Assembly: GCF_964204645.1 (NCBI RefSeq)
Contig: NC_134029.1
Coordinates: forward strand, 8,670,850-8,734,849
Direction: 5' to 3'
DNA from: Tubulanus polymorphus
Taxonomy: Eukaryota > Nemertea > Palaeonemertea > Tubulaniformes > Tubulanidae
DNA: 64,000 nt
Position 1 is the stretch's first letter, and each line of letters opens with the position of its first letter. Made by a program: the position numbers and the translations under genes. Shown here in pieces: positions 41,901-53,000 of this stretch. The notes under the pieces are model-generated. The model was not told the DNA's origin. It saw only the letters and a list, made by a program, of their open reading frames with translations, and searched no databases.

Positions 41901-44900
41901 AAATCCCGAATCCCATCCGCGAAGTTTTGAAAGGGTGTCGTATATCTTCAACAGGCGTTTGTGGCAGTTTTTGTAGGTCTTCTGTGTGGTTGGTACCGTT
42001 CAAGAGAGATCTTCCTCGGAGATGTTGTCAAACGAAGAATTCTGATCAACATATTTCAGTATAAATTACCGTCGTGTACGGTTCGACTGCTAATGTCAAA
42101 ACGCCGATTTTGTTCCACGCGAATTCTTTGGTGAGCTTGATGCGAATCGAGACGAAGTCAAGCGACGACGATAGGCCTCGGAAAAAATATGGGTAGATAG
42201 ATCTATCCGACAGTTTTGGAGTTGTGGCACTTGGCGATAGCTGCAACGAATGAATATGAATAAACTCGGAAGTATGGTGGCTGATGAGGGCCGTAGAAAT
42301 ATTTCTTGACAAAAAAATAATTTCGTCTATGAAAAAATAGATTTCAATCAAAAATATATTCGTTTTAAGTGAAAATCGGCGCGAGTCACGAGTATTGTTA
42401 CTATCCATGGCATTCAACTCTTATGTTCCTACAATACTAACCATAATTGATTATCAGTGTCAGTACCTACCACGAAATTTATCTAATATAAAATGTGTAC
42501 GGATGAATTGCCACTCGTACTATATTGCTTAATGAAACACGTTCTTTGCAGTTCGTATATGGTTTATCATCAGTCGGGACTTGGTCCCTCGAACCTGTAT
42601 TTTACCAATGGTCTAATCGGCTGTTACCTGCGCGTAATGTATTTCGTTTGGGGAAGCAAGAAGATATTTGGCCGAAGACGTGTACTCTAACATCTACAAT
42701 AACTGACAACTGAACAGTTTGAGCAACTGAAGAGGAACGGAATTAGCAACGACAAAGAAAATGTCGCTGTTTGAAGAAGTGAAACTGACGAGGGCAGCCC
42801 GTTAAGGACAAGGTTAAAGCAAATGTGATTCGCTTCTGAGTGATGGCGATACTGTGAAAGGTATGTCAACGTTATTCACTCTAAAAGCACACATTTGCGA
42901 AAAAAGTCGGAATTAAATCTCTGCCGGTTGAAAAAAGATAGAATTAGATAAAAACGATTTAATTCCGTGAAAAAAGTAGGAATTAAATCAACGCCAGTCG
43001 AAAAAACATAATATTTAATAAAAAATGACTTAATTCCATGAAAAAAGTCGGAATTAAATCGCTGCCGGCCAAAAAGAGATTAAATTAAATAGAAAATGAT
43101 TTAATTCCATGAAAAAAATTAAATCAACGCCAGTCGAAAAACATAATATTCAATAGATATGATTTAACTCAGTGAAAAAAGTCGGAATTAAATCGCCACT
43201 GGTCGAAAAAAACATAACATTTGATTAAAAATCGAATTCTTATTCAATTTTATGGTTTTTCAATCAGAAAAAAATAGACAAATTAATTATGTCCCCATGA
43301 CGCTTCCGTACTGTTGGGCATTCTTGTTCATATTAATGTTTGAAATTAATGACGGTGACTCCTCTGGCCAATCTACAATCCAGTCATCGCATATTCAGTC
43401 ACAAAAGAATCGAAGAATACAACAGAAGCTGACATTACAACAAATATCAAATGCAGGTTTTGTTTTGAAATAAACTTTTCTACTGACTGTGCTTAGTTTA
43501 ATACACCTCAAACTAGGGCCAAATTTGTTCAGTTTTTAACTGTTTAAGTAAAACCTAATGTCTATTTATTAATTGATGAGACCTGTTTTTCTTGGATATT
43601 TTGCTTACTTTTTGGGGTACATACCTCATTTATGTCTTAACAGAATGCCAAAAATCGCGGACAACAACTGAATATCAACATTGGGATAGGATTAGGATAA
43701 GGTGAGGTACTATATTAGTATAAAACCTGAAGGTTTTGTCAGGAGCGTCGTCACGCCAGTTTGCATGGGGCTACATTTCCTACTCGCATTCTAATGTGAA
43801 TTCTGTTGTAGATAATTCTATCAGTCCAACAGCTGCATCAAGCCAAGCGGTTTCGTCCGCGAAATAATATTATATTATTTCGCGTATATTATTAGTGTCG
43901 ATTCCTGAACATTCGAAAACCGAATATCAATCAGTATTTTCTGGTAAATGGGTTCAATAAGTGCTCGCCCCTTTTCTATTGAACTGTTCTATCGTTTCTC
44001 TTTTCATTTTGCAGAATATTGGCGCGGATCCTTCTCAACAGCTTCTTTCGCCATTACGTTGATAATATTCTTTCTACAACACTGTACCCTCGCGCAAATA
44101 GTTAATGATTTTTACAGTGAGGATATTCTAGACGCAGGAAAATATTTCGATTGAGATAGAATATTTCTTTTTCGATTTGTTTTTCATACCAAAATATTTT
44201 TTCACGTTCAATTTTTTTTCATGTGATCTTTTTTCATTATGGAATTAGTTTCAACCACGAAAATATTACGAAGGCGATTATTTTTCACGAAGAAATTATT
44301 TTCAGGTATAAACTAATATATTTTGCATGTTATTTATATTCCATAGCGTAATTTTTTTCACTTATGAATATTTTTCGATGGAATGTTTTACGACGAATTT
44401 TTGTTTTGTCAAGAAATGGTTTCATGGCCTTTATCAGCCACCGTACAAACAGGTTCAGTTATCGATATGACCAATCGGGTTAACATTCATGCGTTAAATC
44501 ATACTTATCTAGGTGATCTGGAGGGAAATATAAAATGAAATAGTTGTTATGTTCAAAGAAGAATTCGGGAAAATGATGAAAAGGAAGCAGGAAGCAGGAA
44601 AAGGAAGTCTACAAACGGATGTCTTTACGACAGGTTTATGGCAAAGATATGATCAAATGTAGACTCAAGTCGTCAATTAGTTTGGGAATGCACGGCTGAG
44701 GTTGTTTTGTATTTCACAGCAGTTCTTTAAATTAATTATACCTTCTTTTTGCGTTAGTTGATCGTTATTGGTGCCACTTACCAAAATCAGGTTCCATAGA
44801 TTTGAAAACTCGGCAGCATAGGCAGTTGTTAAGGAAAATATCGGCCCGATTACCAACAATTTTGGCTGGCCTTTGTACAGGTACTCGTAGATGATATCTG

Positions 44901-45340
44901 TAGCAATGCCAGTATTACGCTACATCGAAAAACAAACAGAGCAATCATCCTACAGCGGATCGAAAGTCGATGACTTTTAGAAGGGCTATTATTCGCCTTT
45001 GTTGGAATGACACATATCGTTGTAAGTTCCTTTTGATTTACGTTTCAGAAATTAAAGAATTTTCCAGAGTGCGTAGTGTTGGGATATACATTAAAACAGT
45101 GCTTACCTGAGTGTCGTTTACATCTAGGATTAGTTCGTAGTCTGTTAGGATAGTTGATCGCTCGTTAACGTGGTTCACCGCCAATAAGGCGCTGGTAAGG
45201 GATTCGTTACCCAAATAATTCCACCATCCTCCAGTCAATGGAAACATCCCCCCGATATGTATCGGCATTTTATGATAATAAGCAGTGCTGCACCCATCGC
45301 CAGATATTAGAATAACCGCGAACAGCTGGAAGAATGACAT
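32962..45340 (-). CDS. GABA-B-type class C GPCR, 16 exons, complete
   Basis: Exons (-): 45340-45107, 44919-44782, 42240-42070, 41319-41212, 40789-40724, 40102-39908, 39742-39500, 39377-39311, 39199-39101, 38689-38539, 37861-37741, 37636-37529, 35884-35762, 35273-35128, 34847-34655, 33135-32962. All have GT-AG and consistent phases; the sum is 779 codons including stop. A signal peptide (1-20) precedes a Venus-flytrap domain (about 25-430) with GGMFPLTGGWW, Asp-Tyr-Glu-Leu, Leu-Trp-Asn-Leu, KDVRIILGNF and the Tyr-Asp-Ile-Ile-Trp-Ala segment. Seven helices span about 455-720, with WLLSIGFTLAFGSMFAKTW, CWHIVDPL and the Asn-Asp-Ser-Lys-Tyr-Ile-Gly before TM6. No cysteine-rich linker is present, as in GABA-B receptors. 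The tail has only 57 residues, with no coiled coil. The Ser-Ser-Ser of the GABA-B1 pocket region reads Ala-Thr-Thr, so GABA binding is uncertain. Confidence 0.9.
33893..34606. mobile_element. MITE family M2, copy 1, interrupted by an insertion
   Basis: The left end ATAGAACTATAAGCGAAAGG (about 33893) is mirrored by CCCTTTCGCTTATAGTTCTA (about 34579-34598). The inside shares GTTCAGCGCCC, TTAACAATAG and CAAAGGCAAATG words with the copy at 41366-41885. It lies in the last intron of the GABA-B-like gene and is split by the element at 34186-34547. Confidence 0.65.
34186..34547. mobile_element. Penelope-like-type insertion with inverted 137-bp arms
   Basis: Arms 34209-34345 and 34413-34549 are inverted copies with one mismatch over 137 bp (34549 overlaps the target duplication by two bases). 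The spacer carries further partial copies of the arm end. The insertion is flanked by 13-bp direct repeats AAATGTATAGTGA at 34173-34185 and 34548-34560. Each arm contains CTGAAGA, a GGGG...CCC hairpin and GAAA, as in hammerhead ribozymes described in Penelope-like element terminal repeats. No reverse transcriptase remains. It is inserted in MITE family M2; the uninterrupted sequence is seen at 41380-41430. Confidence 0.6.
35917..36187. mobile_element. MITE with about 45-bp inverted ends, TCGA-rich core
   Basis: Left GTACGGAAGCCCCTTGGTGA with the following GACATACGAGATGATATTTT is matched in inverse by the right end AGGGGCTTCCGGAC with CTCGTATGTCACC. The core alternates TTCGA, AAGTCGA and TTATGTCGA in both directions. 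It lies in the GABA-B-like gene intron just upstream of exon 13. Confidence 0.7.
37912..38345. mobile_element. Head-to-head hairpin repeat split by a MITE
   Basis: Outer arms (about 37912-37990 and 38257-38345) are inverted copies with AGATATATAGCAAAG and ACACTTTCGGGGTTATTTCT. On the minus strand the left arm reads CTGATGA, a GGGGTTT...AACCCC hairpin and GAAAGTGTC, a hammerhead-like order. The gap holds a separate MITE (37992-38244). It lies in the GABA-B-like gene intron between exons 10 and 11. Confidence 0.6.
37992..38244. mobile_element. MITE with GCAGG.GCGGATCC ends
   Basis: Left GCAGGCGCGGATCCAGAG pairs with right GGATCCGCACCTGC; both ends also carry G- or C-rich runs (GGGGGGGGTTCA and TGAACCCCCTCC). 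It is nested inside the hairpin repeat 37912-38345. Confidence 0.65.
40283..40550 (+). mobile_element. tRNA-derived SINE
   Basis: A B-box-like GGGTTCGAACCC (about 40290-40301) is followed by CCGGGCAAGACACTTATC, TTGCCTCTCTTCACCCAG and TGGATACCTGGT, the usual order in widespread animal tRNA-related SINEs. The 3' end reads AAGGGCGCTATAAAACTC, then a short ATTACTACTGATATTACT tail. It lies in an intron of the GABA-B-like gene between exons 5 and 6. Confidence 0.65.
41366..41885. mobile_element. MITE family M2, copy 2, with the unoccupied site
   Basis: The left end AGAACTATAGACGAACGGGA is mirrored at about 41850-41876 by GGAATCGGCTTTCCCGTTCG. The inside has GTTCAGCGCCCCCATC and TTAACAATAG as in copy 1. 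On the minus strand 41380-41430 reads GGCAAATGAATAGTTACGTC without interruption, where copy 1 has an insertion. Confidence 0.6.
42899..43235. repeat. Satellite-like tandem array, about 71-bp unit
   Basis: Five starts of GAAAAAAGTCGGAATTAAAT-like sequence at about 42899, 42969, 43040, 43111 and 43174. Units alternate two flavours: CGCTGCCGG followed by AAAAAGAGAT/AAAAGATAG, and CAACGCCAGTCGAAAAACAT. It lies in an intron of the GABA-B-like gene between exons 2 and 3. Confidence 0.8.
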
Positions 45341-46647
45341 CGTTTTGCTCTCCGAGTTTTAAAATGAGATAATCCAAACTTCGTATTTCTAACCCTGCGA
45401 TACGAAAAACGAAAAGCTCCCGCCGACCATTTTCAAACTGTGAAAGCGCTCGCTGGCGAATATATGATGCGTCATTTTCAAGCAACATGCGCAAAAAGCG
45501 ACGCCAAAACAACAAAAAGTGTTGATGTCGACGAAAAAGAAGGAACTGGTCCCTCGACTGCAACACAGAAGCTCTGACGCATATGGCCAGAGGCGTTACG
45601 CTCTTCGAATCGTTGGTTCCAGATATGATAAATGAAAGATTGTATACGGGTATGAATCGGATCAATTTGCGGAAAATCAAATGATATGCAAATACACTTG
45701 AAATATGGTTCTCGAAATGAAATTAAAACGTTCGTACCCGCCCTGAGGGACATTTTGCTCCCTTCAAAGGGCGATGACGCTGATAAAGAAAGGTATTTTT
45801 AGAAACTTACATCTTATTTTAGTCCTAAGTCCCTTGAACAGCGTAGTAGAATTAGGATGATTTCATAGACCAACCCAAAAAGTACACTCCCGTCTATAGA
45901 TACCAGGTAGTCTGGAGAAGAAGATTATGCATTTCTAGATATTCTAAACGAGGAAAATGCCGAAAATATTGTCATTATTAAACAGTGAAGCTCTGAAATA
46001 GTTTTACAACAAAGTCGAACGGCAATTTTTAGCGTTTGTTATGATTTGAAACCCTTTGAAGATGTAAATATAGCTCGGTAAGGATTTCAATAATATATAT
46101 ATGTGCATGTTTTTTGGGCGTGTACATAATATCGGGCTATTTTGAGCATCGTTGCTCAAGGAGAATTTCTGCACGCTATAATAGTAATCACTCAAACTAG
46201 AGTTATATTTTTCCAGGTATCAGTTCGGAGAAGTCAAGTTCAACTCAACTTTAATCAAAGACATTACTTTTGACACATTAGGCGAAGTTATAGCAGAGCA
46301 GAGAATATCATTCGATCAATCGCCTCTTGTTCATATAATCTTCTTATTCTCAGTTTTATGCTATAACTACTAACTCTGTGATTGATTGGGTTATTCGACT
46401 GTTAAGACTGCCTTATACTTTATAAGTGAGGATAATAAAGGTCTTATCTTACGTAGATCAGTACCGAGTTCATTTAAATAACTCCCACCTAGATCTTTAA
46501 CTTGCCGCATAAACAAATCAAACAACTCACGTTGACTAACTAATCAAACAAATGAGTTGAAATGCCCTGTCGCCATCACCCCCTGGTAGGTCAACCTCTC
46601 GTTTGCTCAAAATGCAGTCATCGTTTGCTGTAGTCGATTGCTGAGAT

Positions 46648-47064
46648 TTGTTCCCCAGCCAAGGTTGGTGCACTAACAGGTATGGATTTAGGATGTCCGG
46701 ACCCCTGCCTTTCAAATTAGGTTGCCCCGTCAAGATAGTTAAAACCTACAAATCAGACACTCATCTTCTTGGAAATTGTATATGTTTGGACTGCTTTCCT
46801 TTCTTAGAAAAACACCGAGGGTGGGACCCCTCTGATAGCCTATGGCTCGCCGCTTTATCAGAAAAACTCCTTAGACATTTCGTATTTCGCCGTTCAATTT
46901 GCATAGATCTGCCCCTGCCTAAACTAACGTTGTCAGCAAATTCGACCAGTCACTTGCACCTATCATATTCAGAAGAGCTAGGTGGCGAACTCGACAATCT
47001 CCTACAACAATTTGCAGGCCAGAGAATTTGCACTGCGTCCCTCGACACACCAGCCAAATTCTGA
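46648..47064 (+). CDS. Unrecognised 138-codon frame
   Basis: The longest plus-strand frame in this interval. It is rich in Leu, Ser and Cys, with segments Gly-Asn-Cys-Ile-Cys-Leu-Asp-Cys and Ser-Glu-Glu-Leu-Gly-Gly-Glu-Leu-Asp-Asn-Leu-Leu. It has no signal peptide, no domain and no clear splice sites. It may be a transposon relic or chance. Confidence 0.2.
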   Translation: MFPSQGWCTNRYGFRMSGPLPFKLGCPVKIVKTYKSDTHLLGNCICLDCFPFLEKHRGWDPSDSLWLAALSEKLLRHFVFRRSICIDLPLPKLTLSANSTSHLHLSYSEELGGELDNLLQQFAGQRICTASLDTPAKF

Positions 47065-47344
47065 CCCAAGAGTGTAGAGCGATAACCGCATAAAATCTTT
47101 AAACAGAAGCTATCAGGAAATAGATAGAAAGCGTTACTGGAAGTTTTGCAATATAACCCGAAGGGTTTTGACACATGTGAACGTCTGAATGTTACTAATA
47201 AAACAAACATATTTTTGAAAATGACAAGCATGTATTTTCAAACCGCCTATGGGAAAATCGATATATAACGAGTTATAAATACGATAATTTAGAAGCGAAT
47301 AATTTTTTCATGCACGTTGCGCGAATGTAACGAGGTGCGTCGCG

Positions 47345-47614
47345 CTCGATTACAGAAAAAACGCCAAACGAAACTTATAGAGCAAAAACGAATTTCGTTT
47401 TTGTGCCCTAGCAAAAACGAATTTTACCGCGCAATATGATTTTTCGTTTTTGCTCCAAAATAATCGTTTTTGTGCCCTAGCTCGAACTTTCGCTAAAGCG
47501 AAAGCGAATATTATCGTTTTTTCGCTATATTATTTCGTTTTTGCAAAAATAAAGCAAAAAGGAAGTTTTCGTTTTTGCTCTATAAGTTTCGTTTTGCGGG
47601 TTTCTATAATCGAG
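47345..47614. mobile_element. MITE with about 47-bp inverted ends
   Basis: Left CTCGATTACAGAAAAAACGC then CAAACGAAACTTATAGAGCAA is matched in inverse on the right by TTGCTCTATAAGTTTCGTTT and TTTCTATAATCGAG. The core repeats AAAAACGAA and TTCGTTTTTG in both directions. No coding content. Confidence 0.8.
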
Positions 47615-48404
47615 ATCGTGTAAAAACTATTGCATTTGGCGGGCCTTATCAGCCACCATAAAAATGCGATGTTTTGTTCGTATTGTACGAAAAACCACCC
47701 TCGCTTGCCAGGGCTTGACCTTGGCGCCCATCGAAGCTCACGTCGATAAAAACTTGGTGCGAGCTACGTCGGGTAGCAACCAAACCCTAGCGAGCAAGGG
47801 TGACGAGAAGTAAGCTTTCCTTTCATACCAAACACGGTAATAGAGGGAAACGCTGTTGATCGGACTTTGACAGAGATGTTTCCAAAAAACGCAACAATCA
47901 TTCAGTATCAAGAAAACTGCCAATAGGCTAATGTATTTGTTATCTCGGTATTCTTGAGATTGCTAGATATCCAGAAAAAAATTACTAGAGATTTCTTATT
48001 TACCGAACTACGGGCAGCGTTCCGAGTGCAAACTACACGCATGACCCATACTCGAGAGTGGAAACCACAAATACGAATTTGTACGACATAAACAAGAACC
48101 ACTATAAACAATATTAACTTGATCTTCATCATAACGAAATGCTGACATTTATTTCTAAGATACATACATCACTTACAAACACATCAAAAATCCATTTATC
48201 AAGCAATAGCTTAATGAGTATATATGGAAATATAGTTTCTTGCCATCGATTCTTAAGCGTTCAAATTGACGAAGAAATTCATCTACGTAACGATCGCTGA
48301 AATATTCGAATCGTCTGAATTACTGAGCTCAGTTCCACATTGTCAGTCAGAATTGACTATACACAATAAAAATCAGTTCAGTCTCGATGTTTAAACACAG
48401 AGCC

Positions 48405-48668
48405 GTCGGAAGGAATTTTTCAGTGGCGAGGCTTATTTCTGAAGGGTGGTCTGGGGGCCCTCCCCTAGAAAAATTTTGAAAATTCAATCGCGAGAGATGC
48501 ATTTTGGGGCCATTTCACGGTCTCATTCACAGAAGCATGAGAACTCGTGAGCCAACCACCTAGTACAGAGAACGACGAACTGCTACGCGGTACAGCGTGC
48601 TTTTGAAAAAATTTTTGTTAAGCAAAAAAGTGGGGCGGCTTTGGCCGCCCCTGTTCCGACGGCCCTGA
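48405..48668. mobile_element. MITE with GCCGTCGGAA ends
   Basis: Left AGAGCCGTCGGAAGG pairs with right TGTTCCGACGGCCCT. The inside has GGGGGCCCTCCCC near the left and GGGGCGGCTTTGGCCGCCCC near the right end. About 264 bp, no coding content. Confidence 0.6.
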
Positions 48669-49502
48669 AACACCGGAGTCAAATGTAACTCAGAACTACT
48701 TCTCCTGTTATTAATAATAACGATGACCATCCTCTTCTTTACTATGAGATCTTTACTTTGCCAGTCTCTTTGTATTCGTCTATCTCTAGATTAGTTAATT
48801 CTGTCATAGTTTTTCTATTGAAAAATATTACAATCTTTGATTTTACATTCTTGTTATTGGGTTTCAGTCTACATACGCCTTCATTTTTTTCAAAACCTCA
48901 GCTTTATACTACATATCTTTAATCTCTGTACAATTTATTTGTTCTGAAATAAACGATAATAATTATGATAATATAGTAGTAACAATGATAACAATGTTAA
49001 TATTCTGGTGGATTCACCAGTCGGACGGCTTTTAATAGGGAAACGTTTTATACATACGTCAATTTTCCATGATATATTATATAATGTGATATGGGGTATT
49101 GATAGAAAGGATTTTCGTACATTTTGTAGAAGCGCCTGAAACCTCAAGCAGACACGTAAGAATAATCGCCTCAATATATCCACGAGTCAAATGAAGCAGT
49201 AAGAACTTAAGCGGAAAGATCTTAAAACATGGCTTTAATTTTACGCATAATAGTTTACAACAACTGATTCAACAATTTGTTCAACCCAACTTTCTGTCAA
49301 CCACGCGATCATAACATCAGACAAAGAAATGAACCGCGTATGGATCAACATTGAAAAGTACATTAAGCAACAGCTTCAACATTAAGCAACAACTACTATC
49401 AACTCACTGAAATCTAAGTTTAAAAAGCTGACCTTAGAAAATTATCAATCATAAAACCGTTTTCCTTTTGATTGTAAAAATGTTAGCAATTTGATATATA
49501 TT

Positions 49503-49800
49503 ATGACAGGCCTGTGCCAAGCTTTTTTGAAGGGCAGTTCCATTTCGAGAAAAAGGGTACCTTTTCACCGTAAAAAGGGGCACTTTGTGATTGTAAAAGG
49601 GCAGATCTTAAACATGTAGTGCCCGGGTACCCTAATAAATCATTTGAGGATGGATTACTTTTCATTTTCCGATAAAAACCTGAAAATATTGTTTCCAAAT
49701 TTCGAAAAATCTTGACCCAAATTTTTTGACACTGACTTTTTGAAGGAAGCTTTGAAAATTTAAGGGTGTTCGTTCGCTACCCTCGAACCACGGGCCTGTA
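49503..49800 (-). repeat. Interspersed repeat, second copy of 23262-23530
   Basis: The reverse complement shares GTAGCGAACGAA, TTTGGGTCAAGATTTTTCGA, CAAATGATTTATTAGG, CATGTTTAAGATCTGCCC and AAGTGCCCCTTTTTA with the copy at 23262-23530. This copy is somewhat longer at its start. Confidence 0.65.
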
Positions 49801-50032
49801 TGACATCCATCCGCCTTTTCATTAATCTAAGTAACTGGTTGTATGACTGCGCATGCATTTAAACAAGTATTCTCTTTTCTAGACGTGAGGGGGTAAGACG
49901 TAAGGAAAGTGTACCCATAAAATGACGCCATTTATTTATTTTTTTTACTCATTACACGATTACGCGATTACGGTAAGTCAAACTTGTAGAGAACTATCCA
50001 CAGACGAATATATACAGACGATGCTTAGGTTC

Positions 50033-53000
50033 CTAAATACTCGAATAATTCCGAACGTGTATGAAATGGACATTTTGATGTTTTGAATGATCATCCAGCT
50101 CGGGGTTTTTTTTACTTTGAATCGTCGATTGATTTTCTGTGGACGTTTCTATACTCGAATAACACCGTACATTTCTGCCATCAATTTGATTTATTGAACT
50201 ATCAGCGAATTCCTTAATGTCCTCTGTTTTCATATGCTCTTTATCTACTGCCGATTCCTCAATACTTGAAAAATCTCTAACGCGTATGACGTTAATGTGA
50301 TTGTTTGTCGGATGTCCTCCAGTTCCATGTTCCACCCCGGTATCGAACGTCTGCTGTTGTCGATTTTCTGCGGGCTGTTGTACACCTTTGATCAGATTCG
50401 GGAAAAATCGGCCCAGGTGCAGGAACTTCACGTAGCCGACGCGGAATTGGCGGTTCGTGGCTCCGTATATGATACAATTCAAACTAGAATTGGAATGAGC
50501 CAGCAAAATGCTGAAAATATGTATCTCCCGTCGCCACGTGTCGTACCGATCTGCCGATACGATAACCGCGTACGGCATCCAGCACGTCACAAATACGATG
50601 AATATCACGAACAAAGTTCTGGCCAGACGTATCGATTCGTTTCTCTCTTTCGGGCTCATTTCCGCTTCGCCGCTGGTCGCCCGTATTTTTGCCTTGCTGC
50701 GCGTGACGTGGATATAGATTTTAATGTAACAGATCGAGATGGTGAACACGGGTAGAGCCACTCCTAAACACGAGAACATCAACGTGTACGAGAAGTTGGC
50801 CGTTCGATCCCAGACGCAGCTTAACGTCTTGCGGTCGTAAACGTGGTCTCCCCAGCCGACGAAACACGGGAATTCTAACAGAAAACATACCACCCATAGT
50901 ATCGCGCACATCAGTTTACCGTTGCGCGGAGTGTAAATGTTGTCGTACCTGAAAAAAGAGATCAAAAATTGGCAATTGAATTGACTATGTCGAAAAATTC
51001 AAAACCATGAGAATGTTTCGGCAAACAAAATATAAAAGAACTATCTTTTCAAGTTCATAGAATAAAACTCCACGAATTTAAATCAAATACAACTTTAGTG
51101 ACCCCATAATGCAGAGATTTACATTCTAGGGATGAGCACAATAAAGATAAAACAGACATTCAGAACAAAGATTAATGGTTACATTCGTAATAAAATCATG
51201 TACAATCAATAGAGTCCTCTAGATGAAAGCATGAATCGCAGTTGATGTAGCATTTTATATCACCAAGCCTTATCATGGCGCCTTATTATTGGGCAAAAAA
51301 CAAAACTTAGGATCGCAGGGGCGGATATAGGGGGAGCACAGGGTGCCTGGTACCATTTTAAGCTAAGATAACAATATTGTATGGTAATTTCGTTTTCTAA
51401 TCACTCTAGACACTCAGAAAATGTTTCGTTTTTCAAATTCTCTTGAGGGAGGTCCCCGAACCATCTTAAAGCTTCGAGCTCGTGGCGCTCGCAGTCATGT
51501 ATGGTGTTCTGTTATGATTAGATAGTGACGCCATCGAGAAATTATGTAAATGAATTTAGAAGATTTGAGAGGCGAGACCACGAGGACTTCTGCCAACGAA
51601 TAACATACAATATTGTATGGTTATTTCGTTTTCTAATCACTCTAGACACTCAGAAAATGTTTCGTTTTTCAAATTCTCTTGAGGGAGGTCCCCGAACCAT
51701 CTTAAAGCTTCGAGCTCGTGGCGCTCGCAGTCATGTATGGTGTTCTGTTATGATTAGATAGTGACGCCATCGAGAAATTATGTAATGAATTTAGAAGATT
51801 TGAGAGGCGAGACCACGAGGACTTCTGCCAACGAATAACATACAATAAAGAGGCGTGTCATTTGAGAGAATTGATTTGTTCTTTTCGCTATTCGGATCGT
51901 GGATTAGGAAGAACAGAATGAATCCCGAAGAACGACTGTACAACAGTACTGTACATATACGTACAACTTAGCCTATAGTGTACCCCCCACGATTCTAAAT
52001 TCCTGGATCGCCCTCTGCATTCCGCATACGCATTGTGGCGATTGACAAACTTCTTGGAACTGATGGAGATGTAAGCTCGGTGATAGATGGTGCTAGTGCA
52101 TGGTCCCCAATATTCCATCGCGTTCGGTTTGTAAATTCGAAAAGTCGACTTTGAATCAAGAAATTTCGAATTTCTAAACTCGAAAAATATATTCTACGTG
52201 GCCTTAATGCTCTTCCATATTTTACCGATAATCTATATTATATTCGATGTTCTTAATAGATTTGAAAATCTGAATAAAAAATGGCACGATGCTTCGGTCT
52301 CACGATAAACATAATCGTAAGGCGTAGGGGTCGAGGCGTCAATATTACTAAAAGTGAGAAAGCATGGATAAAATGAGAAAGCATGGAGAAGCTTTTAACC
52401 CTTGGTCTTCTACATCATTAGTCAGAAATATAGAAAAGAGCTTTCCGTGTGTTTCACCGCGATACAATAACGTTAGATGTGTTTTAAGGCGTCTTGTTCA
52501 GGCGTTGTATGCGCAACTTACCTGTGATTGTGACAAATATGGATGTATCTATTGAAGCTGATCGCACCGATACTCAGAAGGGAACAAAAACAACTCGTTA
52601 AACACAGCGAGGCGATGAATTCACAAAGCCACGGTTTGTCGTAGAAGAAGAACTCGCCTTGGAGGATTCCTTGAATAGAAACGAAAGAAGCAGTTTCTTT
52701 GAATGCCGCGGAGACTTGAAAAAGAAACGTTGCACATACGATGCTCAGAAGACTATAACTGAATTTTAGCGAAAACATAGGGCACAATATCAAAATTGCT
52801 TTTCCGTGATTTCATCTTTGGTTTAAAACCAAATTGTCTTAGAAAAGACATCGCTTTTTTGTCTAGGTTTTGTGAGGGAGATAATTTTCTCCCCAGGAGA
52901 ATTTGTGCGAAAAAAGGAATGCTTAAGTGACAGAAGATTGCATGAGAACGTGCAGACCATTAAAATGGTTTTGTTCTAAAGAGAAAACTGGATTACAAGT

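Larger units (their letters stand above)
45341..50032. other. Intergenic stretch between the two receptor genes
   Basis: It holds the 5' flank of the GABA-B-like gene, one unrecognised frame (46648-47064), two MITEs (47345-47614 and 48405-48668) and a repeat (49503-49800). Frames at 45270-45753 overlap exon 1 and its 5' flank in other frames and are not genes. Confidence 0.5.

Noticed and set aside
42898..43235. Considered a CRISPR-like array
   Set aside because: Units are directly adjacent with diverged copies and no unique spacers, in an intron of an animal gene.
45270..45753. 136- and 91-codon minus-strand frames upstream of the GABA-B-like start
   Set aside because: They overlap the signal-peptide exon or its 5' flank in other frames, with no homology pattern.
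50297..50755. 152-codon plus-strand frame
   Set aside because: It is antisense to the last exon of the melatonin-receptor-like gene.
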